Source: an uncultured Clostridia bacterium
GTDB taxonomy: Bacteria; Bacillota; Clostridia; Christensenellales; Borkfalkiaceae
Assembly (NCBI GenBank): GCA_947627575.1
Contig: CANQWN010000005.1
Coordinates: 1 to 64,000 of the forward strand
Length of the DNA: 64,000 nt
Direction: 5' to 3'
Positions 61,837 through 64,000 of the stretch are shown piece after piece. Position 1 is the first letter of the stretch; each line of letters starts with the position of its first letter. Made by a program: the position numbers and the translations under genes. Under the pieces are notes generated by a model. That model worked only from the letters and a program-made list of their open reading frames with translations, ran no database searches and was not told where the DNA came from.

Positions 61837-64000
61837 TCAGCGCGTTTTTACCGAAACGCTTGCCCCGTTTACAGGCGTTTGCGACGTTATCGAAATCGTT
61901 ACGTCGCTTGCCGTAAAGGTTATGTTTGCATAATAGCGGCGGGGGTTATCTTCGTCGCGTTGCAAAGTGTAACTGTGTCCGCCGACGGTTACGGTTATCG
62001 TGTACTCGTTCTGTTGTATCGCGCTACCCGCCAAAACTTCCACAACGGCGTTTCCGCTGCCGCCGGCATAGTTCAGCGTCAGGGGCTCGGAACTGAGGTT
62101 TACGGTTATGGCGTCTCCGTCCTTTTCAAGCTGTAACACTTCCTTAAACCGTATGGTAACGGTTATCGTCTGCGGCGTTCCGTAGCTGTAAACGAACATG
62201 AGGGGGAAGTCTTCCACAACGTTAATAGTGTATTGCTTTTGCGTTCCGTTTTCGCTGTCGGGGTCCAAAGGCAGATACAATCCCGAATCGTCGCCGTTCA
62301 CCACGGTAAGATCGGCAATCACCTCCGCGTCGCCCTCTACGGTGAGGGTATATACGCCGTTAGAGGCGGGGATGAAGTAGTACACCTGATTGTTGATGTC
62401 GTTTGAAACTTCTATCTGCTTTGGCTCGTTAAGCCGTATTTCGTATTCGCCCAAAACGCGCTGTTTGGCGATGTTTACCGTTATGGTAAGCTCGCTTACA
62501 AGCAAGGTGCTGGTAATTGTAACGGTCACCGTTTCGCCTGCGCCTATTTCCAGCGTGCCGGAAAGTTCGCCGCGGGTTATAACGTTTGCGCCGTTGCAGG
62601 TTATCGAAACTCTGCCTGCCGCGTTTTCGGAAAGGGTGAATTCGTACGTGCCGCCGTCCGTAGCCGTGACGAGATAGTTGAGGTTATTTGCGCCCTCCGC
62701 AAGCTGTACGGTGTTTGCCTCGCCTATGGCAAGGGTGGGCACGTAAGCCGAAAGATTGATCTTTACGGTTATCATATCGGCGGCGGTGGTTTTAAATGTA
62801 ACCGTAGCCGTGCTCGCGCTTACGGTAACGTCGTTTTTGTATCCGTTTGTAGCGGAAAGGGTGTAAACGTTTGCGCCCACCGTGGCTGTTATTTCGGAAT
62901 CAAAGCCTGCGGGAGGGGTAATTTCAATCACATATCTGCCTTCGGGCGCGGAGAGAGGCACTTCTATGCCGTCCGCGCTGTTGCCCGTGCCGGGTATGAA
63001 GTAGGTGACGTGTTCCGCGCTTACGGCAAGCGCTGCGGGGGTATAAGCCGCAACGATAACCGTGTTTTCCGCAAGCGCCAACTGTTGCTGTGCGGTGGCT
63101 TCTTCCGTATCTTCGCGGGTGAATTTGAAGTAGATTTTATCCGTCGTAAGCGCTTCGTACGCGCCCGAAGTTTCGCCCGCGGGGATTATAACTTTGCCGT
63201 CCGCGTCGCCGGGATATTCCGTATAAACCGCGACGGAAACGAGGGATGTCACCGCGTTTTCGGGCAAATCTACCCTGTATATTCCCGTTTCGGTAGGAGT
63301 AAAGGCGTAAACCCTCGCTATTTCGCCGCAACCCTCGTAGAATGCGGGGAACAGCATAGGCTGTTCGTTTGCGATACCTACTTCGGGTACAGCCGTCAAA
63401 GCGGGTTCGGCTATGTCGGAAATCTTTTCCAACGTTACGGTATAGTCAACTTCTATGCCCGTACTGCGCCCGCCGAGATGCAACGTTTCCGCGCCGTCCG
63501 GTATAATTACCGTGGCGGTGGTGTAGCTTACGCCCATCTTAATGCTTCCGTTGTCGCTTTGGTCTTCTTCCGAGGTGGCTGCCGTGTAGTAGCCCGCGGA
63601 AAGATAGTATTGGGTTATGAAGGGGTTGGATAATCCCCTTGTCCTGTTGAATTCGTCGTCCTTATAGGTGAACTTTACGTTATACGTGCCCGCTTCCACA
63701 TTGTTGAGCGCAAGGTCTATGTCCACTGCGTAGTTTACGGGGCGGATTTCCAACTCTGCGGCGCTTCCCGTGCCGAGAATGGGCATATCCACGTACTGAA
63801 TGTTTACAAGGTATTCGCCCTCGCTGAATTGAAGAGTGAACGGCGCGGATACGTCTTCCTGATTGAATTCGCCCACCGAACCGTTTACCGTGGCGGAATT
63901 TTTGCCGTAGATAGTTATGCGGTAGAAGCCGGAAGTTTTTTCGCCGGGATTGAATTCCGCATACGCGCCCGCCGCCGTGGCGTTCACCTGATATACGCCC
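61837..64000 (-). CDS. Large repetitive surface protein (5' end outside window)
   Basis: At least 720 residues; the frame stays open to the right edge (GVYQV precedes the track start), so the N-terminus is missing. The visible part is a chain of about seven beta-rich domains of ~90 residues, each with a motif like GxYxxxL/VxxxA and a T/V-rich strand series (GIYRVDLPENA, GTYEFTLSENAAG, GVYTLTVEGDAE). They resemble PPC/carbohydrate-binding sandwich domains. No anchor (LPxTG, SLH) is seen at the C-terminus. Likely exported and surface-attached through the missing end. No catalytic domain is visible. Confidence 0.8.
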   Translation of the reverse strand, partial: GVYQVNATAAGAYAEFNPGEKTSGFYRITIYGKNSATVNGSVGEFNQEDVSAPFTLQFSEGEYLVNIQYVDMPILGTGSAAELEIRPVNYAVDIDLALNNVEAGTYNVKFTYKDDEFNRTRGLSNPFITQYYLSAGYYTAATSEEDQSDNGSIKMGVSYTTATVIIPDGAETLHLGGRSTGIEVDYTVTLEKISDIAEPALTAVPEVGIANEQPMLFPAFYEGCGEIARVYAFTPTETGIYRVDLPENAVTSLVSVAVYTEYPGDADGKVIIPAGETSGAYEALTTDKIYFKFTREDTEEATAQQQLALAENTVIVAAYTPAALAVSAEHVTYFIPGTGNSADGIEVPLSAPEGRYVIEITPPAGFDSEITATVGANVYTLSATNGYKNDVTVSASTATVTFKTTAADMITVKINLSAYVPTLAIGEANTVQLAEGANNLNYLVTATDGGTYEFTLSENAAGRVSITCNGANVITRGELSGTLEIGAGETVTVTITSTLLVSELTITVNIAKQRVLGEYEIRLNEPKQIEVSNDINNQVYYFIPASNGVYTLTVEGDAEVIADLTVVNGDDSGLYLPLDPDSENGTQKQYTINVVEDFPLMFVYSYGTPQTITVTIRFKEVLQLEKDGDAITVNLSSEPLTLNYAGGSGNAVVEVLAGSAIQQNEYTITVTVGGHSYTLQRDEDNPRRYYANITFTASDVTISITSQTPVNGASVSVKTR

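Overview
The window looks like chromosomal DNA from an uncultured anaerobic gut Clostridia-type Firmicute. The evidence is lipoproteins with lipobox cysteines, consensus TTGACA/TATAAT promoters with AGGAGG-type ribosome sites, an oxygen-sensitive ThiH thiamine route, BspA-type leucine-rich repeats and Listeria-Bacteroides (InlB-type) repeats, and plant-polysaccharide and glycogen enzymes. A Christensenellales/Borkfalkiaceae-like lineage is a guess from style only. Housekeeping genes are GC-rich in codon use, while several defence genes are visibly AT-richer.

Layout. 0.1-0.6 kb: tRNA-Asn, 5S rRNA and a duplicated 5S tail with terminator. 0.85-7.6 kb: first defence island, with an XRE regulator and a strong operator-covered promoter, a methyltransferase-like protein that has lost its catalytic motif, an active Eco57I-type methyltransferase, a nested Abi_2/HEPN gene on the other strand, and a GIY-YIG/SF2 helicase fusion. 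7.6-10.6 kb: a three-gene envelope operon facing an XRE regulator across two perfect palindromes. 10.7-13.4 kb: flavin reductase, gluconate 5-dehydrogenase-like SDR and a Gfo/Idh/MocA oxidoreductase. 13.6-18.9 kb: second defence cluster, with an XRE regulator, a 30-residue microprotein, type III Mod and Res, and a class III nucleotide-cyclase-like protein. 19.1-25.8 kb: TPP-riboswitch-controlled thiSFGH-tenI-thiE-thiD-thiC. 25.8-34.4 kb: LysR with a split chromate transporter, a YwaF-like membrane protein, KDPG aldolase, a GH13 neopullulanase-like enzyme and glgB.

34.6-48.4 kb is a large accessory region starting at tRNA-Arg(ACG). It holds (i) a minus-strand operon of XRE, C5-methyltransferase, N6A-methyltransferase, HNH nuclease and DUF4062 protein; (ii) a mobile module with large palindromes, a probable ~265-nt structured RNA, a HUH replication protein and a large serine recombinase; (iii) a membrane-anchored NACHT NTPase with 15 leucine-rich repeats, followed on the same strand by a TM-macro protein and a TIR-like protein that together match type II Thoeris. 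The NACHT-LRR plus Thoeris arrangement is the best candidate for a new composite immune system here.

48.5-56 kb: two large lipoproteins. The first (InlB repeats plus CE8 pectinesterase) has a run of ten G residues exactly between its -35 and -10, so it is a strong phase-variation candidate; the second carries many CxxC repeats and BspA repeats. 56-64 kb: permuted NlpC/P60-like protein, PepV-type dipeptidase, RadC, NarL-type two-component pair, pyridoxamine kinase, and a surface protein cut by the window edge.
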